Both the position numbers and the translations under genes were made by a program. Shown one piece after another: positions 18,350 to 25,873 of a stretch of DNA of 64,000 nt (the first letter of the stretch is position 1; every line of letters starts with the position of its first letter). Source of the stretch: Planctomycetota bacterium. GTDB lineage: Bacteria; Planctomycetota; UBA1135; GCA-002686595. The notes under the pieces were generated by a model. That model was not told the origin of the DNA and did not search any database. It saw only the letters and a program-made list of their open reading frames with translations. The stretch covers positions 310,001-374,000 of the forward strand of contig JACKHV010000004.1 in the NCBI GenBank assembly GCA_020638835.1, written 5' to 3'.

Positions 18350-18365
18350 CGTTCCACGTGGAACA
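18350..18365. other. parS: parS site 1
   Basis: A perfect 14-bp palindrome GTTCCACGTGGAAC (18351-18364) flanked by C and A. It matches the bacterial chromosomal parS consensus TGTTTCACGTGAAACA except for the symmetric C/G variant seen in some phyla. It lies about 190 bp beyond the 3' end of parB, as expected for a ParB-binding centromere-like site near the origin. Confidence 0.9.
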
Positions 18366-18429
18366 CCGCCTCCCCGACGCGCCCGCTCGCGCCGGCACCT
18401 AGCTGCAGGCCACGTTGATATGGGGGCCG

Positions 18430-18445
18430 CGTTCCACGTGGAACA
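18430..18445. other. parS: parS site 2
   Basis: A second exact copy of GTTCCACGTGGAAC (18431-18444), starting precisely 80 bp after site 1. A degenerate third copy (TGTTCCATGCTGAACG) follows at 18475-18490. Clustered sites nucleate ParB loading and spreading. Confidence 0.9.
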
Positions 18446-18488
18446 CGGCGGAGGCTCGCGAGACTCAACCGGGCTGTTCCATGCTGAA

Positions 18489-18522
18489 CGGGGCCCCGGC
18501 CACTTCCGCGACCGGGGCCCCG
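18489..18522. terminator. Strong GC hairpin downstream of parB
   Basis: A perfect 11-bp stem (18489-18499 with 18512-18522) and a 12-nt loop lie 35 bp beyond the parB stop. It has no T-tract on either side, so it may be a factor-assisted terminator or an mRNA-stabilising hairpin. Confidence 0.55.
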
Positions 18523-18556
18523 TTCATCACCCGCCTGACGGCGCGCGTGGCGCGAC

Positions 18557-19441
18557 TCAGAGAGACTCGCGGGGCGCCAACACCCCCAACAGGCGGTCGA
18601 GGTCCTCGCGCCCGTAGTACTCGATCGTGATCTGACCGCGGTAGCCCTTCTTGTTGTGAAGCTGGACCTTCGTGCCGAGGTGCTCGCGCATGCGGTCCTG
18701 CAGCTCGACGATCCAGGGCGCGGCGGGGGTCACCGTCTTGGCGGGGGCCTCCTTCTGCGCCGCGCCGGCTGCGTCCCGCACCAACGCCTCGGTTTGCCGA
18801 ACGGAGAGCCCCTCGCGCGCGACCTTGGCCAGGATCGTCAGGATCAGCGCTTCGTCGGACAGCCCCAGGAGCGCACGAGCGTGCCCCATGCTGATCAGCC
18901 CCTCCCGGATGGCGGCTTGGGCGCGCTCAGGCAGCTCGAGCAGGCGCAGGTGGTTCGCGACGGTGGAGCGCTTCAGCCCGACCTTCTGAGCGACCTGTTC
19001 CTGGGTGAGCCCCAAAGCGTCGATCATGCCCTGGTAGCCGCGCGCTTTCTCCATGGCATCGAGGTCGCGACGCTGGACGTTCTCGACGAGGGCCAGCTCG
19101 AGCATCTCGTCGTCGCCGATGTCGTCCTTGACCACGGCGGGGATGCGCTCCAGGCCGGCGAGACGGGCCCCGCGCCAGCGGCGTTCCCCGGCGATCAGCT
19201 CGTAGCCGCGGGCCGTGCGACGCACGACGACGGGCTGCAGCACCCCGTGGTTGCGGATGCTGTCCCGCAGTTCCTCGAGGGGGCCAGGGTCGAAGACCGT
19301 CCGCGGTTGCTGGGGATTGGGCCGGATCTCATCCAGCCGGAGCTCCCGGGCGAGCCCTTGTTGGGCCTCCGCGGGCGTCTCCGGATTCGTCACGCTGTCG
19401 CCGAGCAGAGAGCCCAAACCGCGTCCGAGTCGTCGTTCCAA
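18557..19441 (-). CDS. parB: Chromosome partitioning protein ParB
   Basis: A 294-residue CTPase/DNA-binding protein that loads at parS and organises origin segregation with ParA. N-terminal R-G-L-G-S-L-L-G is the ParA-contacting opening. The CTP-binding boxes are G-E-R-R-W-R (85-90) and E-N-V-Q-R (120-124). A helix-turn-helix region spans about 143-168, and a dimerisation domain ends the protein (I-T-I-E-Y-Y-G-R-E-D-L-D-R-L). The start is TTG at 19441, supported by AAGGAG eight bases upstream; no closer ATG fits the conserved opening. Two parS sites lie just downstream. Unusually, parA is 10 kb away rather than adjacent. Confidence 0.97.
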   Translation of the reverse strand: MERRLGRGLGSLLGDSVTNPETPAEAQQGLARELRLDEIRPNPQQPRTVFDPGPLEELRDSIRNHGVLQPVVVRRTARGYELIAGERRWRGARLAGLERIPAVVKDDIGDDEMLELALVENVQRRDLDAMEKARGYQGMIDALGLTQEQVAQKVGLKRSTVANHLRLLELPERAQAAIREGLISMGHARALLGLSDEALILTILAKVAREGLSVRQTEALVRDAAGAAQKEAPAKTVTPAAPWIVELQDRMREHLGTKVQLHNKKGYRGQITIEYYGREDLDRLLGVLAPRESL

Positions 19442-19486
19442 GTGCTGTTCTCCTTGAGTTTTCGAGGGGGTTGTGTCGTGCAGCGC

Positions 19487-19514
19487 AAGCTAAGCACTGC
19501 GCGAGGCGAGTCAA
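19487..19514 (-). promoter_or_regulatory. Candidate parB promoter
   Basis: On the minus strand, TTGACT (19509-19514) and TAGCTT (19487-19492) are 16 bp apart, 45 bp upstream of the parB TTG start. The -35 matches 5 of 6; the -10 is weak. Confidence 0.45.
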
Positions 19515-19656
19515 GCGCGGAGCCCCGAATGCCGCGCGGACGGCGTGGCCGCACCGACGCCGGTCGGCGACCCTTGGCAGCGACCGCCCGCGGAAGCCGA
19601 GAGACTCTCGAGTTGGCGCTGGCCGCGAGCCTCGGCAGCCGTTACAAGCTTCTGTC

Positions 19657-20343
19657 GTGACGGCACTTGCGATCACCCGCTGGATCCTCGCGCGGACCCT
19701 CCGGAGCCCTCTGGGGTGGGGACTGGCCTGCGTCAGCAGCTTGGCTTGGCCCCTGTTGCAGCACCTCACCCCGATCGGAATCACGATAGCGAGCGAGGAT
19801 GGCACCGCCCTGGTTTACGAAGTCGCTTTTATGGGAGCACTCCTCGGAGCCATCCTGGGTCTCTCCGCCCTGGAGGGCATCCGCGGCGTGCTGCAGCGCG
19901 CGGCGAGCGGACCACGCTGGCGGGCAGAGGCGGCGGCCCTTGGGGTCTCGTCCGCCGGCTGGGCGCTGCTCGCCTGCCTCTGGCCGCTCACGGTCGGAGG
20001 CCTGGGGGAGGGGCGGCGCGGTCCGCTGCTCCTGGGCCTGCTGCTGGTCTCGGCGCACCTCGCCGCGCTGGGCAGCTTGCTGCTCCGCGCACGGGTTCCG
20101 CTCGGCGCGCGTTCGCTCGGGCTCCTGATCCTCGCTTGGTGGATTCCCTCACTCCTCGGAACGAGCTCCCACTTCGAGCGCTGGACCTCCGCCCTCCTGG
20201 ATGCCGCCGCGACCTCGCGGCCCCCTCCGGAAGGGTGGAGTCCTACTGCACTGATCGCGCGTCTCGGTCCGATGATGGGGGTGAGCCTCGTCGCTCTGTG
20301 GCTCACAGGACGACGGGAACGCGACACGACCCGCCCCTCATGA
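19657..20343 (+). CDS. Hypothetical integral membrane protein
   Basis: A 228-residue hydrophobic protein with about six membrane segments, beginning T-A-L-A-I-T-R-W-I-L-A-R-T-L and ending in a basic tail. The layout (N-terminal amphipathic helix, paired helices, central G-A-L-L-G-A-I-L-G-L) is reminiscent of ABC-2 type permease subunits, but no ATPase gene is next to it and I do not assign a family. The GTG at 19657 is preferred because upstream in-frame codons are Arg/Pro-rich noise. Its stop overlaps the metallophosphoesterase ATG (ATGA), indicating coupled translation. Confidence 0.65.
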   Translation: MTALAITRWILARTLRSPLGWGLACVSSLAWPLLQHLTPIGITIASEDGTALVYEVAFMGALLGAILGLSALEGIRGVLQRAASGPRWRAEAAALGVSSAGWALLACLWPLTVGGLGEGRRGPLLLGLLLVSAHLAALGSLLLRARVPLGARSLGLLILAWWIPSLLGTSSHFERWTSALLDAAATSRPPPEGWSPTALIARLGPMMGVSLVALWLTGRRERDTTRPS

Positions 20344-21074
20344 AGTACGGCATCCTCGGCGACATCCACTCGAACCTCGAAGCGCTGCAAGCCGTACTGG
20401 ACGAGTGTCGACGCCAAGGGGTGGATCGCGTGCTCAGCGTCGGCGACGTGGTCGGGTACGGGGCCGCGCCGCGCGAGTGCCTCTCGCTGCTCGTCGAGTC
20501 GGACGTGCAGATCGTCAAGGGCAACCACGACGCGGCGTGCACGGGCGAGCTCGACCTCCTGTACTTCAATCCCTATGCGCGCGAGGCAGTGCTCTGGACG
20601 ACGGGCCAGCTCACCACGCAGGAGCTGAAGCGGCTCGCGGACCTTCCACTCACGCTCGACCTCGAACACTGCTCGGTGGCGCACGGCACGTACCACGAAC
20701 CCGAGCGCTTCGACTACGTGCAGTCGACCGACGACGCGAACTCCAGCCTCGACGTCCAACCTCGCCTCGTCTGCTTCGTCGGACACACGCACGTTCCCGT
20801 CACCCTGCTACGCATGAAGGACGATCCGTACCGCACCGGCTACACGCTCGAGGACGAAGTCGATTTCCTCGACGTCGCGCGTGCGCTCGTGAACGTCGGA
20901 AGCGTGGGCCAACCGCGCGACGAGAACCCACTCGCGGCGCTCGGCGTCTACGACAGCGACGCGAACCTCTACCGCTTGCACCGCGTCGAGTACGATGTCG
21001 AGCGCGAGGCGAAGCGCATCCGCGACGCCGGTCTACCGCACGTGCTCGCGGACCGTCTGCACCTCGGCGTCTGA
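20340..21074 (+). CDS. Metallophosphoesterase family protein
   Basis: A 244-residue calcineurin-like phosphoesterase. Metal-binding motifs appear in order: G-D-I-H-S-N (residues 7-12), G-D-V-V-G-Y, G-N-H-D near 63, and G-H-T-H near 145. The motif set resembles YfcE/DUF2437-like and diadenosine-tetraphosphatase-like phosphodiesterases; the substrate cannot be read from sequence. It is translationally coupled to the upstream membrane protein. The ATG at 20340 sits directly on the first strand. Confidence 0.88.
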   Translation: MKYGILGDIHSNLEALQAVLDECRRQGVDRVLSVGDVVGYGAAPRECLSLLVESDVQIVKGNHDAACTGELDLLYFNPYAREAVLWTTGQLTTQELKRLADLPLTLDLEHCSVAHGTYHEPERFDYVQSTDDANSSLDVQPRLVCFVGHTHVPVTLLRMKDDPYRTGYTLEDEVDFLDVARALVNVGSVGQPRDENPLAALGVYDSDANLYRLHRVEYDVEREAKRIRDAGLPHVLADRLHLGV

Positions 21075-21082
21075 ACGACGCG

Positions 21083-21263
21083 CCGCGCTAGGAGCCTGCG
21101 TCACGAGTGGCGGATTCGTGGGTGCTCGCGAGGGCCGCGCCGGCAAGGCGCGTCCGCACCCCGCATGGCCCGAACGCCATTCGGGGTGTGGCGCAACGCA
21201 GCCGGCGTGGTCCTCGGGAGTGCTCAAGGGGTGCGCCACTCGTGACGCAGGCTCCTAGCCGCG
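21083..21263. repeat. MITE-like long palindrome with candidate target duplication
   Basis: A 171-bp element (21088-21258) has perfect terminal inverted repeats of 25 bp beginning CTAGGAGCCTGCG, and the inside is also imperfectly palindromic to the centre (CACCCCGCATGGC against GCCATTCGGGGTG). Identical CCGCG 5-mers flank it at 21083-21087 and 21259-21263, consistent with a 5-bp target duplication. There is no transposase. It lies between convergent genes and supplies the TAG stop of the leftward gene. It could alternatively be a large terminator-like hairpin. Confidence 0.75.
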
Positions 21264-22559
21264 CAGGTAGTCGAGTTCCGGCGGCAGCGCGTCCAGTCCG
21301 CCTTCGCCGAGCCCGCTCTCGAACAAGCGCTTCACGTCCTGCAGCGGTTTCTCGTCGCCGCGGAAGCGGAAGCAGCGCGCATCGGGGTACGAACCGACCG
21401 TCACCATCAGGTCGAGGATCGAGCCGGCGTTGCAGACGCGCCCTTCGAGTTCCATCTCCACGGGCGTCCCGTGGTGATTCACGATGCAGACGATGAGGGA
21501 CGCAGGCCGCGCGTGCAGGATCAAGTCGTCGGGCAGGATGAGCTCCAACTCCTGCACGTTCGTGTAGGTCGGGAGCAATTCTTCCGCGAGCGGGCGACCG
21601 AGCTGCATGAAGCGTGACGCCCACGCGAGCAGCACGTCCAGCGTAACAGCGCGCGCTTCGCGTCGGTCGACGAGCGCGCTGACGCGCGCGCCCGTGCCAC
21701 CCTCGCGCTGCGTCTCGTGACGCTCCACGAAGTGCACGAGCATCGTCACTGCTTCCAGCAGGTGGAAGGCCGCGGAAGCGTGTCCGCGCAGCGCCGGCAG
21801 CCGGTGGTCGTTCGCCTCGAGCACCGTTCCCTTGATGTAGGTGTCGTACGCACTCTGCAGGTTGTGAACCGTCGCCTCGTACACGCGCGCGCGTTCCTCG
21901 GTGCAGCGCGAGAGGAACCAGGCCTCGCGCGCGTCGTCGTCGAGTTGCGCCGGCAGGCGGATGCCGTCGAGCATGTGGCAGACCTCCAAGTACTTGGAGG
22001 CGACCTCGGCGATCTTCTGCTGGTCTTCCTGGATCACTTCCTCACCCAGGTTGTGGGGGAGGTGGCGCCGCGAGTGCTGCACGACGAAGCGGTCTTCCGG
22101 GAAGTTCTCGGTCGGGATCGCAACGCGGAGGCGGCGGGCTTCCTCGAGGATCTCGCGCAGGAGCGCGCACAACGCTTCCCGAACGAAGGCGGTCCCGCGC
22201 CCGAGCGCCGCGTGGAACTCGGCAGCAATGGCGGGCAAGCGATCGAGCGCCGTGCCGTAGCCCTCGACGCGCCCGTGCAGGTGGCGCAGGCAGAAGCCGA
22301 CCGACGACAACCAACGTACCGAGGCGACCAGCTCGCGCAGCTCGTGGTAGGAGCGATTGCGCCGCGCGCCGTGGTCGTCGAGGAAGGCCTCGACGGTCTC
22401 CGACTCGCTGACCAGCTGGAAGTAGTGTCGCCGCGTCCAGTCGTCCCCGGCGGTGGGAAGCAGTCGGTGGGCGAGCCGCAACAGCATCTCCGCCGGCTCC
22501 GAGAGCTGGGCCGCGAAGGCTTCTTCGCTGACGACGTGGTCGATCGATGTATCACCCAT
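21255..22559 (-). CDS. Protein with C-terminal HPr-like phosphocarrier domain
   Basis: A 434-residue protein. The last 85 residues match HPr: L-H-A-R-P-A-S with the phospho-acceptor histidine at H349, then G-R-V-C-N-A-G-S-I-L-D-L-M, in which the serine aligns with the HPrK target Ser46, and a final L-Q-D-V-K-R-L-F. The first 340 residues are almost all helical, with no family I recognise. This is a fusion rather than a free HPr, suggesting a phosphorylation-responsive regulator. The stop codon TAG lies inside the end of the palindromic element. The ATG at 22559 is divergent from the sigma-factor gene. Confidence 0.75.
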   Translation of the reverse strand: MGDTSIDHVVSEEAFAAQLSEPAEMLLRLAHRLLPTAGDDWTRRHYFQLVSESETVEAFLDDHGARRNRSYHELRELVASVRWLSSVGFCLRHLHGRVEGYGTALDRLPAIAAEFHAALGRGTAFVREALCALLREILEEARRLRVAIPTENFPEDRFVVQHSRRHLPHNLGEEVIQEDQQKIAEVASKYLEVCHMLDGIRLPAQLDDDAREAWFLSRCTEERARVYEATVHNLQSAYDTYIKGTVLEANDHRLPALRGHASAAFHLLEAVTMLVHFVERHETQREGGTGARVSALVDRREARAVTLDVLLAWASRFMQLGRPLAEELLPTYTNVQELELILPDDLILHARPASLIVCIVNHHGTPVEMELEGRVCNAGSILDLMVTVGSYPDARCFRFRGDEKPLQDVKRLFESGLGEGGLDALPPELDYLRG

Positions 22560-22776
22560 GGCAGGAGGCGGAGAGGGTAACAGACCGCGCCCCCGGAGAC
22601 GCGGCGACAGGCCCCGTAGCTTTCGCTCCCACGGACTCAAGACGGCGCGCCGGGGGGGTCGATGGGGAGTCCCGGAAGGGGGGGTTCGTCCCACGGGCTT
22701 CTCCCGTGGCGCGCAGGCCTCATCCGGACCTGACCGATCCCCGACAGGACCCCCAGACACGCACGGGAGCCGAGCC

Positions 22777-23637
22777 ATTTCCGCCGAACGCTGCCTCGAA
22801 ACCTATCTGCAGGAAATCAACGAGGTCCCGCTGCTCACCGCCGAGGAAGAGCGCGAGCTCGGGACCCGCATCCAGCAGGGCGATCTCGCCGCCCGGGAAC
22901 ACCTGATCCGCGCCAACCTGCGGCTCGTGGTCTCGGTCGCGAAGATCTACTCCGACCGTGGACTGACGCTCCAGGACCTGATCGCCGAGGGCAACGTCGG
23001 CTTGATGAAGGCCGCGGAGAAGTTCGACCCGGAAGCCGGTTGTCGCTTCTCCACCTACGGTACGTGGTGGATCAAGCAGTCGATCCGCCGCGCGTTGACG
23101 AACACGGTCAAGAGCGTGCGCGTGCCGAGCTACATGAACGAGCTGATCTCCAAGTGGAAGGTCGTCTCCCGTGAGCTCGCGTACATGCTCGGCCGCCAGC
23201 CCAGCGTGGAGGAAGTCGCCGAGGAACTCGGCATCCCGCGCAACAACTGGCCGCTGTTGAAGCGCACGATCGTGGTCTCCGGCCTGGGTCCCTCGGTCTC
23301 GCTGGACGTGCTCAGCCAGAACCAGGACACGGTCGAGGACGCGAGCACGAAGACTCCCGATGAGGAGTTGTCCACGAACGACCTGTTGCAGAAACTGTCC
23401 GAACTCCTCGACGTCATCGACGAGCGCGAAGCCACGATCCTGCGCCTCCGCTACGGTCTCGGCGACGGCGCCGAACCGATGACGCTCAAGGAGATCGGCA
23501 AGGTCATCGGCCTGACGCGCGAACGCGTGAGGCAGATCGAGCAGGATGCCTTGCGCAAGCTCTACGGAGTGATGAGCGGTGAAGGGCAGGACTTCTCGGG
23601 ACGAGGCAACAAGACGACGACCCGACGCACCGGCTGA
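22777..23637 (+). CDS. RNA polymerase sigma-70 family factor (RpoD/RpoS-like)
   Basis: A sigma-70 factor with region 1.2 (L-E-T-Y-L-Q-E-I-N-E-V-P-L-L-T), region 2 (D-L-I-A-E-G-N-V-G-L-M-K-A, then F-S-T-Y-G-T-W-W-I-K-Q), region 3, and region 4 ending in L-T-R-E-R-V-R-Q-I-E. Conserved sequence starts only three residues after an in-frame ATT at 22777 that is preceded by GGGAG. No ATG, GTG, TTG or CTG lies in frame between it and an ATG at 22558, which would add 73 low-complexity Arg/Pro/Gly residues and overlap the divergent HPr-gene start. I therefore give the ATT as the likely start (286 aa), with real uncertainty. hemW overlaps its 3' end. Confidence 0.85.
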   Translation: MSAERCLETYLQEINEVPLLTAEEERELGTRIQQGDLAAREHLIRANLRLVVSVAKIYSDRGLTLQDLIAEGNVGLMKAAEKFDPEAGCRFSTYGTWWIKQSIRRALTNTVKSVRVPSYMNELISKWKVVSRELAYMLGRQPSVEEVAEELGIPRNNWPLLKRTIVVSGLGPSVSLDVLSQNQDTVEDASTKTPDEELSTNDLLQKLSELLDVIDEREATILRLRYGLGDGAEPMTLKEIGKVIGLTRERVRQIEQDALRKLYGVMSGEGQDFSGRGNKTTTRRTG

Positions 23638-24799
23638 ACGCACGGCGGGCGGGGGAGGGGAGCGCGCGCCCGAAGGCACTCCGCTCTACGTGCACCTGCC
23701 GTTCTGCGCGGCGAAGTGTCACTACTGCGACTTCTACTCGATCGCGGCCGAGGGCCAGGACGTCGACGGCACCGTCGACGCGGTCCTGCTCGAGGCGGCA
23801 CGGCGAGCTCCACGCGCGCCGCGCACCGTCTTCTTCGGCGGCGGCACGCCCTCGCTGCTCTCGATCGAGCAGTTGACGCGGCTGCTCGACGGCCTCGAGT
23901 CGATCACCGGCTTCCGTGAGTCCTCGGTCGAGACGACGCTCGAGTCGAACCCCGAGTCGATGGACCGCGAGAAGGCCGAGGCCCTGCGCGCGCTGGGCGT
24001 CGGCCGGCTCTCGATCGGCTTCCAGAGCCTCGAGCCCGCGACCCTCGAGCTCTTCGGACGCGTCCACGGCGTCGAGGACTCCTTCCGCGCCTTCGAGGCG
24101 GCCCGCGCCGGCGGCTTCGAGGAGATCAACGTCGACCTGATCTACGCGGCGCCGGGCCACTCGCCCGAGCGCTGGGCGGTCGACCTGCCGCACGTGCTCG
24201 CCCTGGGCCCGCGGCACGTCTCGGCCTATGCCCTGGCCTTCGAAGAGGAGACCTTGTTCTCCAAGTGGCTGGCGGAAGGCCGCCTCGAGGCCCAGCCGGA
24301 GGAGCGCGAGCTGGAGCTCTTCGAGCAGACCCACGCGATCCTCGCCGCGCACGGCTTCGACTCCTACGAGGTGTCCAACTTCGCGCCAAAGGGGCACGAG
24401 TGTCGCCACAACCTCAATTACTGGGCGAACGGGGCCTACTGCGGCATCGGGCCCAGCGCGGTGAGCCACATCGCGGGAAGGCGGGCCGGCAACCACAAGG
24501 CCCTCGCCCCTTGGCGCAAGGCGGTCCAGGCGGGCAAGTCCGCCGAGGCCTGGGACGAGCGCCTCGACCCGCGCGGCCGGCTCGGCGAGAGCTGGTGGCT
24601 CGGGCTGCGCCTCCGCGCCGGCGTCGACCCCGCCGCGCTGCGCGAGCTCGCCGGCTGGACGGCGCCCGAGGACCCGGCGCTCGCCGTCGCGCGACCGCTG
24701 CTCGAGGAGGGCCTGCTCGAGGAGGTCGACGGACGGATCCGCCTGAGCGCCGCCGGCTTGCCGCTCGCGGACGCGATCAGCCTCGCCTTCCTCGCGTGA
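23579..24799 (+). CDS. hemW: HemW-like radical SAM protein
   Basis: A 406-residue radical SAM protein with the cluster motif C43-x3-C47-x2-C50 (C-A-A-K-C-H-Y-C), the family's P-L-Y-V-H-L-P-F-C lead-in, F-F-G-G-G-T-P-S and a C-terminal HemW-type domain. HemW is a heme chaperone; many members were annotated as oxygen-independent coproporphyrinogen oxidase (HemN), whose extra N-terminal features are absent here. The only usable start is GTG at 23579, preceded by GGAG, which overlaps the sigma-factor gene by 59 bp and gives a 34-residue basic leader. Confidence 0.88.
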   Translation: MKGRTSRDEATRRRPDAPAERTAGGGGERAPEGTPLYVHLPFCAAKCHYCDFYSIAAEGQDVDGTVDAVLLEAARRAPRAPRTVFFGGGTPSLLSIEQLTRLLDGLESITGFRESSVETTLESNPESMDREKAEALRALGVGRLSIGFQSLEPATLELFGRVHGVEDSFRAFEAARAGGFEEINVDLIYAAPGHSPERWAVDLPHVLALGPRHVSAYALAFEEETLFSKWLAEGRLEAQPEERELELFEQTHAILAAHGFDSYEVSNFAPKGHECRHNLNYWANGAYCGIGPSAVSHIAGRRAGNHKALAPWRKAVQAGKSAEAWDERLDPRGRLGESWWLGLRLRAGVDPAALRELAGWTAPEDPALAVARPLLEEGLLEEVDGRIRLSAAGLPLADAISLAFLA

Positions 24800-24925
24800 G
24801 TCCGACATGGTCCGTCGCGGCGCTCGTCGAGCAACGCGCGTCCGGTCGCGAACGCGCTCCCACGCGCGAAGCCGCCGTCGTCCACTAGTCTCGCCTCTCC
24901 GAACGGGTACCATCCGCCCCGCGTC

Positions 24926-25873
24926 ATGGTCCTCCCGAGCAAGAAGAAGAAGAAGGCGAAGAAGCGCCCGCAGGGCTTCTTCCTGCGCGGCGTCGTGACG
25001 ATCCTGCCGGCGGTCCTCACGCTCTTCATCCTGATGACCGTGCTGCGCTTCGCGCAGGACTACGTCACCACGCCGATCAACCGCACGATCTACTGGAGCA
25101 TCGAGAGCAACACCTGGGGCTGGAAGCTGCTCGGCAAGTACAACATCCACCCGCTGGATCAGGAGTACCTGACGACCGAGACGCTGACGGAGGAGCTGAA
25201 GAACCTCGCCTACCGCGAGGGCATCAACTCCGACTCGTTCACCAACTCGCTGACGCTGCACCGCGAAGCGCTGATGGATCACGCGTTCTTCTACGACCTG
25301 GACGAACTCGGCATCAACGCCGCGCAGCTGCGCAAGGACACCAAGGGCATCGTTCCACCGATCATCGGCATCCTGTTGTCGATCGCCTTGGTGCTCGTGC
25401 TCGGCTCGCTGACGTCAGGCTTCGTCGGTCGCCGCGTGATCGGCAGCATCGACCGCGGCGTGCAACAGATCCCGGTCGTGCGCTCGGTGTATCCGTACAC
25501 GAAACAACTCGTCGAGTTCTTCCTGACCGAGACCGAGTTCGAATTCGACACGGTCGTCGCCGCGCCCTATCCGACCGATGGCGTCTACTCCATCGCCTTC
25601 GTGACGAGCGAAGGGATGAAGACGATCAACGAAGCGCTGGGCGGTAAGCGCTACGTCAGCATGTTCGTCCCGACCTCGCCGATGCCGATGACCGGCTACA
25701 CCGTGTTCATCGACGCGGAGAAACTGATCCCGCTCCCGATCAGCGTCGACGAAGCGCTGCGCGTGACCATCTCCGCGGGCGTACTGATCCCGCCGCACGA
25801 GCGCGTCGAGGAACTCGAGAGCGCGATCGAGGCGCTGAGCGCCGACGTCGAACGACAGGACGACACCGCATGA
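24926..25873 (+). CDS. DUF502 family membrane protein
   Basis: A 315-residue protein with a lysine-rich start (K-K-K-K-K-A-K-K-R), two membrane segments (about 20-40 and 145-165) separated by an extracytoplasmic charged region, and the DUF502 core: G-R-R-V-I-G-S-I-D-R-G-V-Q-Q-I-P-V-V-R-S-V-Y-P-Y-T-K-Q and, later, F-V-P-T-S-P-M-P-M-T-G-Y. The family is widespread and of unknown function. It overlaps pyrF by four bases (ATGA) at the head of a rightward run that includes the bacillithiol genes. Confidence 0.9.
   Translation: MVLPSKKKKKAKKRPQGFFLRGVVTILPAVLTLFILMTVLRFAQDYVTTPINRTIYWSIESNTWGWKLLGKYNIHPLDQEYLTTETLTEELKNLAYREGINSDSFTNSLTLHREALMDHAFFYDLDELGINAAQLRKDTKGIVPPIIGILLSIALVLVLGSLTSGFVGRRVIGSIDRGVQQIPVVRSVYPYTKQLVEFFLTETEFEFDTVVAAPYPTDGVYSIAFVTSEGMKTINEALGGKRYVSMFVPTSPMPMTGYTVFIDAEKLIPLPISVDEALRVTISAGVLIPPHERVEELESAIEALSADVERQDDTA

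Noticed and set aside
21088..21624. Minus-strand frame running through the palindromic element
   Set aside because: Part of it is the palindrome and the rest is out of frame with the HPr fusion protein, which fully explains the region.
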